Under the pieces are notes generated by a model. The model did not search any database, had not been told where the DNA came from, and was given only the letters and a program-made list of their open reading frames with translations. The translations under genes were made by a program, and so were the position numbers. From contig CAJFTS010000044.1 in assembly GCA_904420015.1 (NCBI GenBank), positions 1 to 64,000 of the forward strand: a stretch of 64,000 bases of DNA, written 5' to 3'. The DNA comes from an uncultured Clostridia bacterium. Its GTDB lineage: Bacteria; Bacillota; Clostridia; Oscillospirales; Acutalibacteraceae. Numbering within the stretch: the first letter of the stretch is position 1; each line of letters begins with the position of its first letter. This document shows, piece by piece, positions 41,991-51,384 of the stretch.

Positions 41991-42185
41991 ATGAAGGTAA
42001 ACGGCAAGGCATGTTCATTAAAAGAACCGGTTACGCTGCTCGCCTATCTGCAGCAGCTGGGCTGTGACCCGGCCAAGGTTGCGGTGGAGCGAAACGGCGG
42101 CATTGTTCCCAAAGCCCAGTTCGGCTCGGTCATGCTCCGCGATACGGATGAGCTGGAAGTGGTCAGCTTTGTAGGAGGCGGCTAA
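41991..42185 (+). CDS. thiS: Sulfur carrier protein ThiS
   Basis: The 64-residue ubiquitin-like protein begins MKVNGK, contains VAVERNGGIVP and ends in the required Gly-Gly (FVGGG), which is adenylated by ThiF and converted to thiocarboxylate for thiazole formation. AAAGGAGG precedes the ATG. First gene of the operon, 3 nt before thiF. Confidence 0.96.
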   Translation: MKVNGKACSLKEPVTLLAYLQQLGCDPAKVAVERNGGIVPKAQFGSVMLRDTDELEVVSFVGGG

Positions 42186-42188
42186 GCG

Positions 42189-42998
42189 ATGCTGCACATC
42201 GTGGTGAACGGGACTGCCCGGGAGGTACGGGAAGGCGAAACCCTCGCCTCCCTGGCAAAGCGGCTGTCCATCGCGGCGGACGTTTTTATCCGCAACGGCT
42301 TTGCCGTCGGGGCGCATACCCAGTTGGCCGATGGGGATCAAGCCGCCTTGATTGAGAAGGGGCGGATGCCGGACCAAAAGGAACTGGAAAGCCTGATGGC
42401 CGCCCGGCACACCCCCTTTGTCCACGAACGGGTCAAACAGGCCGTGGTTGGGATTGCGGGGCTGGGAGGGCTCGGCTCAAACATTGCGGTGATGCTTGCC
42501 CGCACCGGCGTGGGGAAGCTGATCCTGGCGGACTTCGACGTGGTGGAGCCGAGTAACCTCAACCGGCAGAGCTATTTTATAAGTCATCTGGGAATGGCCA
42601 AAACCGAGGCCCTTTCCCAGCAGATTGGGGAAATCAATCCCTATGTTTTGGTCGAGGCCCATACCCTGCGGGTGACCAAGGAGAATGCCGCCGCCCTTTT
42701 TGGAGGGTGCGACGTGGTGTGCGAAGCCTTTGACGACCCTTCGGCCAAGGCGGCGCTGGTGACCGCCCTGCTCGAAGAAGCGCCAAAGGTAAAAATCGTG
42801 GCCGCATCGGGAATGGCGGGCTATGAAAGCGCCAACGCCATCAAAACCGTCCGCCGGTTTGCAAACCTCTATCTGTGCGGCGACGGGGAAAGCGAAGCGC
42901 GGGAGGGCAACGGCCTGATGGCCCCCCGGGTGGCGGTATGTGCCGGGCACCAGGCCAACATGGCCCTCCGCCTGCTGCTTGGCATAACGGAAATCTAA
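42189..42998 (+). CDS. thiF: ThiS adenylyltransferase ThiF with N-terminal ThiS-like domain
   Basis: The 269-residue protein joins a ThiS-like beta-grasp domain (about 1-62, lacking a terminal Gly-Gly) to an E1-type adenylyltransferase with GLGGLGSN (91-98), the [13 protein letters not shown] segment and a C-terminal helical part. This domain order is characteristic of the ThiF form of many anaerobes rather than the E. coli type; the CxxC zinc pair is not visible. It activates ThiS with ATP. Why a carrier-like domain is kept on the enzyme is unclear; it may dock ThiG or mimic ThiS. Confidence 0.92.
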   Translation: MLHIVVNGTAREVREGETLASLAKRLSIAADVFIRNGFAVGAHTQLADGDQAALIEKGRMPDQKELESLMAARHTPFVHERVKQAVVGIAGLGGLGSNIAVMLARTGVGKLILADFDVVEPSNLNRQSYFISHLGMAKTEALSQQIGEINPYVLVEAHTLRVTKENAAALFGGCDVVCEAFDDPSAKAALVTALLEEAPKVKIVAASGMAGYESANAIKTVRRFANLYLCGDGESEAREGNGLMAPRVAVCAGHQANMALRLLLGITEI

Positions 42999-43024
42999 GC
43001 GATAAAAAAGGAGACGAGCTTACC

Positions 43025-43795
43025 ATGCAGGAAGATAAACTGATGATTGGCGGGAAGGAATTCTCTTCCCGGTTCTTTTTGGGAACGGGAAAATTTTCAC
43101 TGGAAAAGACCAAGGAGGCCATCGAAAGCGGCGGGGTGGAAATGGTGACGCTGGCCCTGCGCCGGGCGAACCTGGGTGGCGGCGGGAATATCCTCGACTA
43201 TATCCCCAAGACGGTCACCCTTCTGCCCAACACCTCCGGCGCCCGGGACGCCAAGGAAGCGGTGCGCATCGCCCGGCTGGCCCGGGAGCTGGGCTGCGGG
43301 GATTTTGTGAAAATCGAGGTCATCAACGACACGAAATACCTCATGCCGGACAATGCCGAAACCATCAAGGCCACCGAAATCCTCGCCAAGGAGGGGTTTG
43401 TGGTCTTGCCGTATATCAGCCCCGATCTGATTGCGGCCCGGGCCCTGGTGGAGGCGGGCGCCGCCGCCATCATGCCTTTGGGCGCCCCTATCGGCAGCAA
43501 CAAGGGCCTGCTGACGAAAGATTTTGTTCGTATGCTCATCGAAGAAATCGACCTGCCTATTGTGGTGGACGCGGGCATCGGCCGCCCCTCCCAGGCGTGC
43601 GAGGCCATGGAGATGGGCGCGGCGGCGGTGCTGGCGAATACGGCGGTGGCCACGGCAAAGGATGTGGTCGCCATGGCCCGCGCCTTCAAGCTGGCGGTAG
43701 AGGCGGGGCGGACGGCCTATCTGGCGGGACTTGGACGGGTGCTGGAATACACCGGCGAGGCTTCCTCTCCTCTGACCGGCTTTTTGCAGGATTAA
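43025..43795 (+). CDS. thiG: Thiazole synthase
   Basis: The ATG at 43025 has AGGAGACGAG upstream; longer frames run back into thiF. The 256-residue TIM barrel shows [52 protein letters not shown] and ANTAVA. It condenses DXP, dehydroglycine and ThiS thiocarboxylate to the thiazole phosphate. DXP comes from the pathway whose Dxr step is encoded at 28134-29279. Confidence 0.97.
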   Translation: MQEDKLMIGGKEFSSRFFLGTGKFSLEKTKEAIESGGVEMVTLALRRANLGGGGNILDYIPKTVTLLPNTSGARDAKEAVRIARLARELGCGDFVKIEVINDTKYLMPDNAETIKATEILAKEGFVVLPYISPDLIAARALVEAGAAAIMPLGAPIGSNKGLLTKDFVRMLIEEIDLPIVVDAGIGRPSQACEAMEMGAAAVLANTAVATAKDVVAMARAFKLAVEAGRTAYLAGLGRVLEYTGEASSPLTGFLQD

Positions 43796-43826
43796 CCGCC
43801 GGGATCAGGAAAGGAAGGGAAAAAAC

Positions 43827-44927
43827 ATGACGGATCTACTCGATGCAGTGATGGAACGCTATCATCGGTACGATTTTAACGCCTTCACCGCCCGGGACGT
43901 GGCCGAGGCGCTCAAAAGCGAGAATTTATCGGAAGAGGGATACGCGGCGCTCCTTTCGCCGGCGGCGGCCCCTTTTCTTGAGGAGATGGCCCACAAGGCC
44001 AAATACCTGACCAGCCGCCAGTTCGGCAACAGCGTCGGGCTTTACACCCCTCTTTACATTGCAAACTACTGCGTCAACCACTGTGTCTACTGCGGCTTTA
44101 ACTGCCACAACCAGATCAACCGCGGCAAGCTGACCTTCGAGGAGATCGACCGCGAGCTTTCTGCCATTGCCAAAACCGGGCTGCGGGAGATTTTATTGCT
44201 GACGGGGGAATCGAAATACCATTCCGACGTTGAATACATCGGCAAGGCGGTGGAAATCGCCAAGCGGTATTTTACCACCATCGGCATTGAGGTCTACCCT
44301 ATGGAGGTGGAGGAATACGCCCATCTCCAAAAATGCGGGGCGGATTTTGTCAGCGTTTACCAGGAGACCTACGATACGAAGAAATATGCCCAAGTCCATC
44401 TGAGCGGCCCCAAACGCAATTTCGCCTACCGCTTCAACGCCCAGGAACGCGCCCTGCTCGGCGGCATGCGCGGGGTGGGCGTGGGCGCGCTGCTGGGGCT
44501 GGGCGATTTCCGCAGGGACGCCTTTGCCGCCGGCCTGCACGCACAGTTTCTGCAAAAGAAATACCCCAAGGCGGAGGTCTCGTTTTCCGTACCCCGTCTG
44601 CGGCCCTATAAGAACCACGCGCAGGCGGATTCCAATGACGTGCACGAGCCACAGCTGCTGCAGGTGATGCTTGCCTACCGCCTCCTGCTCCCCTTTGCCG
44701 GCATCAACATTTCCACCCGGGAACGGGCGGGGTTCCGGGACCACGTGGTGGGGATGGTGGCCACGAAGATTTCCGCCGGCGTCAAAACCGGAGTAGGCGG
44801 CCATGAGGAAGAGGAAAAGGGAGACGCCCAGTTTCAGATTTCCGACCCGAGGAGCGTAAAGGAAATTGAACGGATGCTCCTGGCCCGCGGGATGCAGCCG
44901 GTTTACCGGGACTACATCCGCATGTGA
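43827..44927 (+). CDS. thiH: 2-iminoacetate synthase (radical SAM)
   Basis: The 366-residue protein has the radical SAM motif in CVNHCVYCGFNC near residues 81-88, GGESK..D segments (LTGESKYHSD), VYQETYDT and PRLRPY. ThiH cleaves tyrosine to dehydroglycine and p-cresol, the oxygen-independent route matching an anaerobic host. GGAAAGGAAGGG precedes the ATG; followed 10 nt later by thiE. Confidence 0.96.
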   Translation: MTDLLDAVMERYHRYDFNAFTARDVAEALKSENLSEEGYAALLSPAAAPFLEEMAHKAKYLTSRQFGNSVGLYTPLYIANYCVNHCVYCGFNCHNQINRGKLTFEEIDRELSAIAKTGLREILLLTGESKYHSDVEYIGKAVEIAKRYFTTIGIEVYPMEVEEYAHLQKCGADFVSVYQETYDTKKYAQVHLSGPKRNFAYRFNAQERALLGGMRGVGVGALLGLGDFRRDAFAAGLHAQFLQKKYPKAEVSFSVPRLRPYKNHAQADSNDVHEPQLLQVMLAYRLLLPFAGINISTRERAGFRDHVVGMVATKISAGVKTGVGGHEEEEKGDAQFQISDPRSVKEIERMLLARGMQPVYRDYIRM

Positions 44928-44937
44928 GGAACCGGCC

Positions 44938-45540
44938 ATGATCGTTGCCGTTACCAACCGCGCCCTCTGCCCGGGCGCCTTTGAGGAAAGAATAAAAGCC
45001 TTGGCCCAGGGAAAGGCGGCGCGGATCCTATTGCGGGAAAAGGATCTGCCGCCGTCCCAATATGAAGCACTGGCTGCCCGCTGCCGGGAGCTGTGCGCCT
45101 CGTCCGGGACAACGCTGGTCGTCAACAGCCGAATCGAGGCGGCAAAGCGGCTGGGAATCGGTTCGGTACAGGTGCCCTTCCCGGTGCTGTTGGAGCATCG
45201 GAATCTTTGCCGGGAATTTCAGGAAGTCGCTGTTTCGGTACACGGTATCGAAGAAGCGGTAGAGGCCCAGGCACGCGGCGCAACCTATCTGATTGCCGGG
45301 CATATTTTTGAAACCGGCTGCAAACCGGGGCTGCCCGCCCGGGGCCTTTCCTTCCTCAGAGCGGTCTGTGAATCGGTGTCCATCCCGGTGCTGGCCATCG
45401 GCGGAATCCGGCTCGATCGGCTACCGGCGGTGCGTGAAGCCGGAGCCAAGGGTGTCTGCCTCATGTCGGAACTGATGACCTGCGACCGGCCGCAGGAAAG
45501 GCTTGCGGAATACCGGCAGGCTTGGAAGAGGCTGCTATAA
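44938..45540 (+). CDS. thiE: ThiE/TenI family thiamine phosphate synthase-like protein
   Basis: The ATG at 44938 lies 10 nt after thiH. The 200-residue TIM barrel has NSRIEAAKRLG, VSVHGIEEA, YLIAGHIFETGCKPG.P.RGL and a C-terminal GGI..ERL-like stretch (AIGGIRLDRL). The usual ThiE pyrophosphate-site DGVHLGQ.D is replaced by GSVQVPFP, and a His follows SV, a pattern more like TenI thiazole tautomerases. It may therefore be TenI rather than a true ThiE; the neighbouring genes make only the thiazole half, fitting either role. Confidence 0.75.
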   Translation: MIVAVTNRALCPGAFEERIKALAQGKAARILLREKDLPPSQYEALAARCRELCASSGTTLVVNSRIEAAKRLGIGSVQVPFPVLLEHRNLCREFQEVAVSVHGIEEAVEAQARGATYLIAGHIFETGCKPGLPARGLSFLRAVCESVSIPVLAIGGIRLDRLPAVREAGAKGVCLMSELMTCDRPQERLAEYRQAWKRLL

Positions 45541-45585
45541 AGGAGGGTTCCTGCGTGGATTACAACGCAGGAGCCCTCCTTTTCC
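45541..45585 (+). terminator. Terminator of the thi operon
   Basis: AGGAGGG and CCTGCGT arms pair with ACGCAGG and CCCTCCT around a short loop, followed by TTTTCCTTTCT, directly after the thiE stop. Confidence 0.88.
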
Positions 45586-45663
45586 TTTCTCGTTTTCCGT
45601 TATTTCCGTTTTCTGTTGCGAAGAGGATCGTCGTCCCGATTCTTTGGTGCTTTCAATGCGCTC

Positions 45664-45951
45664 TCAACGCTGACGGTTGCATGAAACACCGCCTTTTATA
45701 GAAAGCATTTGTCTAATTTGAGGGATCGTTTTCCCTTCCTTGCGAAGCGATTTTAGATAGGCGATACGCTGTACCGTCTGCTCCCGGGGATACCGGCGGG
45801 TTAACCGGACATCCTCTTGCTCATAGGGAAGGAATCCTTCCTCCGTATAGAATTTCAGGGTACTGTACCGGGTTTGCGTCAAGCGTACCAACTCCCCGAT
45901 CGTCACATATTCAGACGCCAAAATTGCTTCCATGCTTCTCTGTCTCGACAT
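45664..45951 (-). CDS. MerR-type HTH regulator, minimal
   Basis: The 95-residue protein is little more than a MerR helix-turn-helix: YVTIGELVRLTQTRYSTLKFYTEEGFLP, then RRYPREQTVQRIAYLKSLRKEGKTI..IR. The effector-binding C-terminus is absent, so it may act constitutively or through protein contacts. GGAAGG precedes the ATG. It follows the GPP34-like gene by 20 nt and is probably co-transcribed. Such small MerR proteins can act as plasmid- or element-borne regulators. Confidence 0.75.
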   Translation of the reverse strand: MSRQRSMEAILASEYVTIGELVRLTQTRYSTLKFYTEEGFLPYEQEDVRLTRRYPREQTVQRIAYLKSLRKEGKTIPQIRQMLSIKGGVSCNRQR

Positions 45952-45971
45952 ATCGCAGCCTTCCTTCCTAA

Positions 45972-46622
45972 TCAGGTGGCTGCAACAACAATTAACATCA
46001 GCAGTCTATCGACATAATCCATCATCCGTTTGATCTCTTCATTTTCCGGATTTTCTTTTATCTCTTTAAGCCTTTTTTTCATGTCCTTCTTTTCATAAGC
46101 GGAAAAGTATCTCGCGAGGTCTCCGCTTTTATGGAAAAGCGCGGTTAATGCAACAACCTCTTCCGATAGCCTCCCCTCCTCCAAAATTTCCGCACGGATG
46201 TTTTGGATAATGCAGTCCACGACTTTCGGGTCGGGTATATAAACGTTCTTTCCTCCGAACAGTCCGCCTTTCTCTTTCCGCACACAGCCTGCTTTTTCCA
46301 GAGAATCCTCGATTCCTTCAATTAGTTCATCCATTTTTTTATCGGTTATGGAAACCGAAAAAGATTCAATCACCTTTTCAAATTTAACCGGCTGTTTCCT
46401 CTCGATCAATTGGAATACCGGGCGCAAAAAGCGCTTCTCTTCCGGCAGTTCCTTTCTCACAGTTAAATTTTTTCCGTCTAGTTTCACAATCCCGTCCATG
46501 AACAGTTCCGTCACGCCGCATACGGCAACGCAGATGTTCTTTTCAAAGTGAAAGGACGAAATCTTGCCTTTGTCACCTAAAATGCATAGTAAGAATTTCT
46601 GAGTCAGGGATAAATCCTTCAT
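45972..46622 (-). CDS. GPP34/GOLPH3-like helical protein (tentative)
   Basis: The 216-residue protein begins LSLTQKFLLCIL and continues with a short strand/loop region and CVAVCGVTELFMDGIVKLDGKNLTV, then Lys/Glu-rich amphipathic helices and a hydrophobic end (LLMLIVVAAT). The N-terminal pattern (helix, compact loop, helix with AG.ELFM.G.I) resembles GPP34 (GOLPH3/Vps74) proteins, which in bacteria are scattered and uncharacterised; in eukaryotes they bind PI4P and glycosyltransferases. Identification is uncertain. Base composition is more AT-rich than flanking genes, and the upstream region is very AT-rich, suggesting acquisition by transfer. AGGAGGAG precedes the ATG. Confidence 0.5.
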   Translation of the reverse strand: MKDLSLTQKFLLCILGDKGKISSFHFEKNICVAVCGVTELFMDGIVKLDGKNLTVRKELPEEKRFLRPVFQLIERKQPVKFEKVIESFSVSITDKKMDELIEGIEDSLEKAGCVRKEKGGLFGGKNVYIPDPKVVDCIIQNIRAEILEEGRLSEEVVALTALFHKSGDLARYFSAYEKKDMKKRLKEIKENPENEEIKRMMDYVDRLLMLIVVAAT

Positions 46623-47149
46623 CGTATCTCCTCCTTTTTCTCATATAAAGCGTATTACAACATATTACTTATTACTTACTACTTATGATATAACATTAAC
46701 ATATTAGCCAATCTCTGTCAAGCATATTCGCATAATCTCCATTAAAATCCAGTTTAACAGATAATAAATCTTTAACCATGCAAGGATTTGAGCGATTGAC
46801 ACTTGATGCAATTTATAACGGTGGAAAAATTCAAGAATTGTATCTGAGAATGCCCAAAAAATCTAAGCGATTCTTTCATAATTTTCGATAACATATTTTA
46901 GTTATACACAAGCTGCGGGATACCCAATAACAATGGGTCGTCCTTCCAGCCAGGAATCCCCTGATTTTGTCCGGCCAAGCTCTTCTTTGCGGTAAAAGGC
47001 GGGACAGCCTTTGCGAATAGCAGCGGTACAAGCATGGGGGACAAACGCAACGTCGATTCCATTCTTTTTAGCCGCATTTTTCTGATGGCAAATCTCGTTT
47101 TTTCGCATAAGCTGAGAAAAACGCCTCTTTGGAAGGGAAGCGACGGACC
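46623..47149. other. AT-rich accessory gap without a convincing gene
   Basis: The first 280 nt are strongly AT-rich, with tandem AAGTAATA-like repeats on the minus strand near 46660-46690 just upstream of the GPP34-like gene and a possible TTGACA box. A 37-codon plus-strand frame at 46778 and a 68-codon minus-strand frame at 46902-47108 exist but lack ribosome sites; the latter reads protein-like (GRPIVIGYP) and could be a gene remnant. Confidence 0.4.
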
Positions 47150-48622
47150 ATGCGAGAAACGAAAACGATTCCCGGATTCAACCGCTGTCTGGGCCTGCGG
47201 GAAGCCATCACCATCACGGCCGGAACGGTCATCGGCGTCGGGCTCTTCACAGTCGGCGCCAACGTGGTAGGGCTAATGGGGCCCACCGTAATCTTCGCCA
47301 CCTTAGCCGCGCTGCTTATCAGCATCTATCCCTCCATGCTCTACGCTGAGATGGCAGCCGCCCTTCCCTATTCAGGCGGAACCTACCAGTATGCGTCGCA
47401 GGGGTTAGGCCGTCCCTTCGGTATGCTGTCCGGGTGGTGCTTTGTCATCTCTATGGTTTCGGTAGCCAGCGGCGAAGCGTTGGCCTTCAGCTTTTATCTG
47501 CGCACCCTGCTGGAAGCGCTGGGCCTGTCGCTGCCGATTTCCGATACATGGATTGCGGTATGTGTGGTGGCAGGATTTTTGCTGCTGTCGGTATACGGCG
47601 TGGAGATGACCGGACGGCTGCAAAACGGGTTTCTTTTCTTTTTCTGGGGGGTCGCCATTGTCTGGATTTTATCCATCCTCCCCTCGCTGCACCTAGATGC
47701 CGAAAATGCAATCCCATATATGGATCAGCTGTCCCTCGCCGGATTCCTCCCCTGTGTCGCCATGATCTGGTGGTGCTTTGCCGGGTTTGAAACCTGCTGT
47801 GCCATGGGAGAGGAAATCCGCCATCCGCAGATCAATCTGCCCCGTGCGCTGATCCTGGCCCCCTTCCTGGTATTCGCTGTCACCGGCCTGTTCCAGTGGG
47901 CGCTTCTGGGCATTGTCCCGTCGGACGCGCTCGCCGGTTTAGCCGAGGCGGCGGCCCCCTATGCGGACTCCATGCGGCTGGCGGGCATTACCGGCTTTCC
48001 CCTGGTCCTGCTTTGCCTGGGAATTGCCTTCGGCGGGGACTTTTCCACCCTCAACGCCAGCATATGCGCGCCGGCCCGCTACCTCTTTTCCATGGCGAAG
48101 GACGGGGCTCTGCCGCGGTTTCTGGCGGTACTGCATCCCCGGTACCGAACTCCCGTCCCGGCTATTCTGATTTTAGGCGGCCTGATGCTCCTTCTCATTG
48201 CAACCAACTCCATATCTTTGATCGCCTCCCTATCCCTGTTTGCAACCTTGTTTTACTATATTCTCGGGATTGCGTCGGCCTGCGGGCTTCGGATCCGGCA
48301 GCCCGGCCTGCATCGTCCTTACCGGGCGCCCCTCCTTTGGGTCGGCGCCCCGGCAAGCATCCTGGTCTACCTGCTATTGATGGCCCAGCTGGATTATGCG
48401 GCCATCTTAGCCGGGGCGGCATGGTGCCTGCTGGGGCTTCTTCTCTTCAGGGTCTGCCGGCGAAGGCGGGGAAGCCTGCCGCCTAACCCTCTTGCACCAA
48501 ATCCAATTCCGCCCGACTGCGTAGAGAAAAAGCGGATGGATCGGGAATTTCGCCTCTGGTGCGTAGTGGTTGCCGCCGCCGTACTGGCGGCCCTGGGCTT
48601 GCACCTGGCCCTTCTGCTGTAA
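47150..48622 (+). CDS. APC superfamily amino-acid permease
   Basis: The 490-residue product has twelve to fourteen helices and the APC signature at helix 1 (ITAGTVIGVGLF) and helix 6 (WWCFAGFE), as in cationic or neutral amino-acid/polyamine transporters. The C-terminus has two further helices and a proline-rich cytoplasmic segment (PPNPLAPNPIPP). Start ATG 47150 follows GGAAGGGA; an in-frame TTG 21 nt upstream is less likely. Substrate undetermined. It is followed by a MATE gene with 109 nt between and may share a transcript. Confidence 0.85.
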   Translation: MRETKTIPGFNRCLGLREAITITAGTVIGVGLFTVGANVVGLMGPTVIFATLAALLISIYPSMLYAEMAAALPYSGGTYQYASQGLGRPFGMLSGWCFVISMVSVASGEALAFSFYLRTLLEALGLSLPISDTWIAVCVVAGFLLLSVYGVEMTGRLQNGFLFFFWGVAIVWILSILPSLHLDAENAIPYMDQLSLAGFLPCVAMIWWCFAGFETCCAMGEEIRHPQINLPRALILAPFLVFAVTGLFQWALLGIVPSDALAGLAEAAAPYADSMRLAGITGFPLVLLCLGIAFGGDFSTLNASICAPARYLFSMAKDGALPRFLAVLHPRYRTPVPAILILGGLMLLLIATNSISLIASLSLFATLFYYILGIASACGLRIRQPGLHRPYRAPLLWVGAPASILVYLLLMAQLDYAAILAGAAWCLLGLLLFRVCRRRRGSLPPNPLAPNPIPPDCVEKKRMDREFRLWCVVVAAAVLAALGLHLALLL

Positions 48623-48731
48623 CATACCGGATGTTTGAAGCGCATAAGAATGATAAAACGCGCTTTTCCCTTCTGCTTTCGCGGGCCATGGCCCGATCTG
48701 CCCTGGGAAAGCGTGAGGGAGGGATAAGGCA

Positions 48732-50111
48732 ATGGCGAATGCAACCCGTCTGACAGAAGGAAACCCCTTTTCCACCCTGCTGCGTTTTTCCCTGCCGTTT
48801 CTTCTGTCGAATATCCTGCAGGCATGCTATGGCGCGTCCGATCTATTCATGGTCGGACGCTTTTCCGATTCGGTGGGGGTCTGCGCCGTGGCAACCGGTT
48901 CCCAGGTGATGCAGACCATCACCGGCCTTTCCATCGGCCTAACCGCGGGAGGGACGGTACTCATCGGCCGTTATTACGGCGCCCGGCAGCGGCAGAATGT
49001 GGCCCATGCCGTCAAGACCATGATGGTGGTGTTCGGGGCAATCTCATTGGCTTTGACCGCCGCCACCCTATTGCTGCTCGACCCCATCTGCCGTCTCATG
49101 CAGGTGCCCCCTGAAGCGGACGCGGCCACAAAGCAATACCTGTTCCTTTGCTCGTGCGGGATCCTGTTTATCGTTGGGTACAATGTCATCAGCGGGATCC
49201 TGCGGGGGTTGGGGGATTCCCGTACCCCCCTGCTGCTCATTGCGGTCGCCTGCGTCATCAACGTCTCTACCGACCTGCTCTTTGTCGGAGGGCTGCGGAT
49301 GGGGGCTGCCGGCGCTGCCGTTTCCACCGTCCTCGCACAGCTGGTCAGCCTGGTGCTGGCCGTCCTCTATCTGGCCGCCAAAGGGCTTTTGCGAAGCTAC
49401 CGCCGAAGCGCCCCCTGCTTTCGCCTGGTGGCGGCAAAGGGGGTGCTGTCGGCGGGGCTTCCCATCGCGCTGCAGGAAGGGCTTGTCAACGTCTCTTTTT
49501 TGGTTATAACCGCCATGATAAACCGCATGGGCCTGATTGCCTCGGCTGCGGTAGGGGTGGTAGAAAAGCTCATTATGTTCAGCATGCTGCCTGCCACCGC
49601 CTTTTCCGCCGCCTTAGCCGCCTTGACCGCCCAGCACTTCGGGGCGGGACTGATGGGCCGTGCGAAACGGTGCCTTGGGCTGGCCATCGGGATGTCCCTC
49701 CTCTTCGGCATGGCCTGCATGCTGCTGGCGCAAACAAATCCCGCCTCCCTGGTGGGGCTGTTTACCACCGATCCTCAGGTAATCGCCCAGGGCTCGCTTT
49801 ATCTGCGCTCTTACAGCATAGACTGTGTTTTGGTCTCCTTCGTCTTTTGTATGAACGCCTTTTTCAGCGGCGGCGGGCACCCGGTCTTTCCGCTGGTCCA
49901 TAGTCTCATCGCTACCTTCTTCGTGCGCATTCCCATCTCCGGACTATTCATACATGCGGCGGCGCCCAGTATGCTTTCCATTGGCTTTGCCGCGCCTGCC
50001 GCTTCCCTTCTGTCCCTGCTTCTGTGCCTGTGGTTTTTCCTGCGCCATTTTCCGAATCCCTCACAAAAAGCCAAATGCGCCAAGCCTTCTCCTCTGCCAA
50101 GCCGGACCTGA
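48732..50111 (+). CDS. MATE family multidrug/cation efflux transporter
   Basis: The 459-residue protein has twelve helices in two repeats, with FSLPFLLSNILQACYGASDLFMVGRF at the start and the second-half LPIALQEGLVN; these are typical of the NorM/DinF-type MATE branch common in Clostridia. It would export cationic compounds using Na+ or H+. GGGAGGG precedes the ATG. Convergent with the unknown membrane protein gene, 11 nt apart. Confidence 0.9.
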   Translation: MANATRLTEGNPFSTLLRFSLPFLLSNILQACYGASDLFMVGRFSDSVGVCAVATGSQVMQTITGLSIGLTAGGTVLIGRYYGARQRQNVAHAVKTMMVVFGAISLALTAATLLLLDPICRLMQVPPEADAATKQYLFLCSCGILFIVGYNVISGILRGLGDSRTPLLLIAVACVINVSTDLLFVGGLRMGAAGAAVSTVLAQLVSLVLAVLYLAAKGLLRSYRRSAPCFRLVAAKGVLSAGLPIALQEGLVNVSFLVITAMINRMGLIASAAVGVVEKLIMFSMLPATAFSAALAALTAQHFGAGLMGRAKRCLGLAIGMSLLFGMACMLLAQTNPASLVGLFTTDPQVIAQGSLYLRSYSIDCVLVSFVFCMNAFFSGGGHPVFPLVHSLIATFFVRIPISGLFIHAAAPSMLSIGFAAPAASLLSLLLCLWFFLRHFPNPSQKAKCAKPSPLPSRT

Positions 50112-50122
50112 TTTACTATTAT

Positions 50123-51073
50123 TTACCTGCTCGGGAGCAGGGTCTGGATTTCCACCGCCGCCTCCAGAAAGGTGCGGTTGGTATGGGGAGCCTGGAGGCG
50201 TTGAAGCGCCTCCATCAGCCGTGCCGCCCGCTTGCGCGTGTGCTTACCTGTTTGAAGATACTCGCTGAAATGAGGCAGCAGCCGGGAGATATCGCTCCGG
50301 TACCAGCCGCTTTGCTCCGTTTCCTGCGCCAGCCGGACAATCAGCCACTGCAGCGCAGGCAAGTCCATGTAAAGCAATTTCACTTTACGGTCTAAACGCA
50401 CCTTTTCCAAAGAGGCTATGGTAATATCGAAGATAAGAAAGGTGAGCATCGCTTCTACAAGCGGTGCAAGCAATCCGTCGGCCATCCAGCGGTTGGAAGC
50501 GTCGGGGGCAAGCAGAAAAACGGCGGTAAATTTTCCTGATAGCTTGACGCAGGTGGCGAAGATACACAACAGACCCATGGAAAAGTAAAGCGCCGGACGG
50601 CAGCGCATCAGCAGGTAGAGCGCCACCACCCACAGCAAAAACAGCAGGTAGCGGCAAGCGTAGACCACGCTGTCCTTCAGCCCGGAAATCCGTTCGCAAA
50701 AGATAAAAAGGCCGGATAGGCTTGTCCCCTGCCCGTGCAGGTATTGCAGATATCCTTCATTTTCCTGTAATGCGCCGGCTATTTCCCACTGCCCGTCCGC
50801 CAGCTGCCCGGACAAAGAGGACAGGCTTTCCCCTGCCGCAATCCCCGGCAGCGAATCAGGCACGCCGTACAGCCGTTGGGTTTGAGTGGAAAAATAGACG
50901 TTTTCGGAAAACGCCCCATCCGTGGCATACCGGTACAGATAGGAGGGATGCTCTTTCTCAATCCACTGGTATATGCCCTCCCCACAGGAGGTGGAGAAAA
51001 TGAAAACCATGTAAAAAAGTAAGGCCGCCAACGCCGCCTTACCGATTCCTTTTACCAAAGAAAACACCTGCAT
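50123..51073 (-). CDS. Membrane protein of unknown function
   Basis: The 316-residue protein has an N-terminal hydrophobic helix (about 8-28), a polar, probably extracellular region (30-120), four more helices (about 135-235) and a helical, basic cytoplasmic domain (240-316). No domain is recognised. The layout (external sensor region, membrane block, cytoplasmic helical tail) would suit a signalling or assembly role but this is speculation. Ribosome site is weak (AGAGAA). It stands alone between convergent MATE gene and a long gap. Confidence 0.6.
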   Translation of the reverse strand: MQVFSLVKGIGKAALAALLFYMVFIFSTSCGEGIYQWIEKEHPSYLYRYATDGAFSENVYFSTQTQRLYGVPDSLPGIAAGESLSSLSGQLADGQWEIAGALQENEGYLQYLHGQGTSLSGLFIFCERISGLKDSVVYACRYLLFLLWVVALYLLMRCRPALYFSMGLLCIFATCVKLSGKFTAVFLLAPDASNRWMADGLLAPLVEAMLTFLIFDITIASLEKVRLDRKVKLLYMDLPALQWLIVRLAQETEQSGWYRSDISRLLPHFSEYLQTGKHTRKRAARLMEALQRLQAPHTNRTFLEAAVEIQTLLPSR

Positions 51074-51384
51074 TTCTCTAAGCGCTGCATTCCTTTATCG
51101 TTTCCGTGCTTACTGGCGGAAATACCCGCCCGCCCATTGCCAATTGCAGGTTTTCTGTGTTTTTTCCCCTTCCGCCGCCCTGCTTGCATGCTTTAGAACC
51201 TCCCGGCAACGGTTGGCACGCGGCGCGGCTGCCCCTTTCTGCAAAAGGACAGCCGCGCCGGCTTTGCTGCGATCCGTTCCCCTGCAAAAAGCCTGGTTTT
51301 TCAAATCCCGCATTGCCTCAGCAAAGCGCCACACCCTCCCGCGCCCGTCGATGGAAGGCTGCTTTCTTCCGTCTTTCTTCTGCT

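Noticed and set aside
46778..46891. 37-codon plus-strand frame in the AT-rich gap
   Set aside because: No ribosome binding site, no recognisable family and AT-rich composition make chance likely.
46902..47108. 68-codon minus-strand frame (ending GRPIVIGYPAACV)
   Set aside because: Reads rather protein-like but lacks a ribosome site and a recognisable family; mentioned only as a possible remnant.
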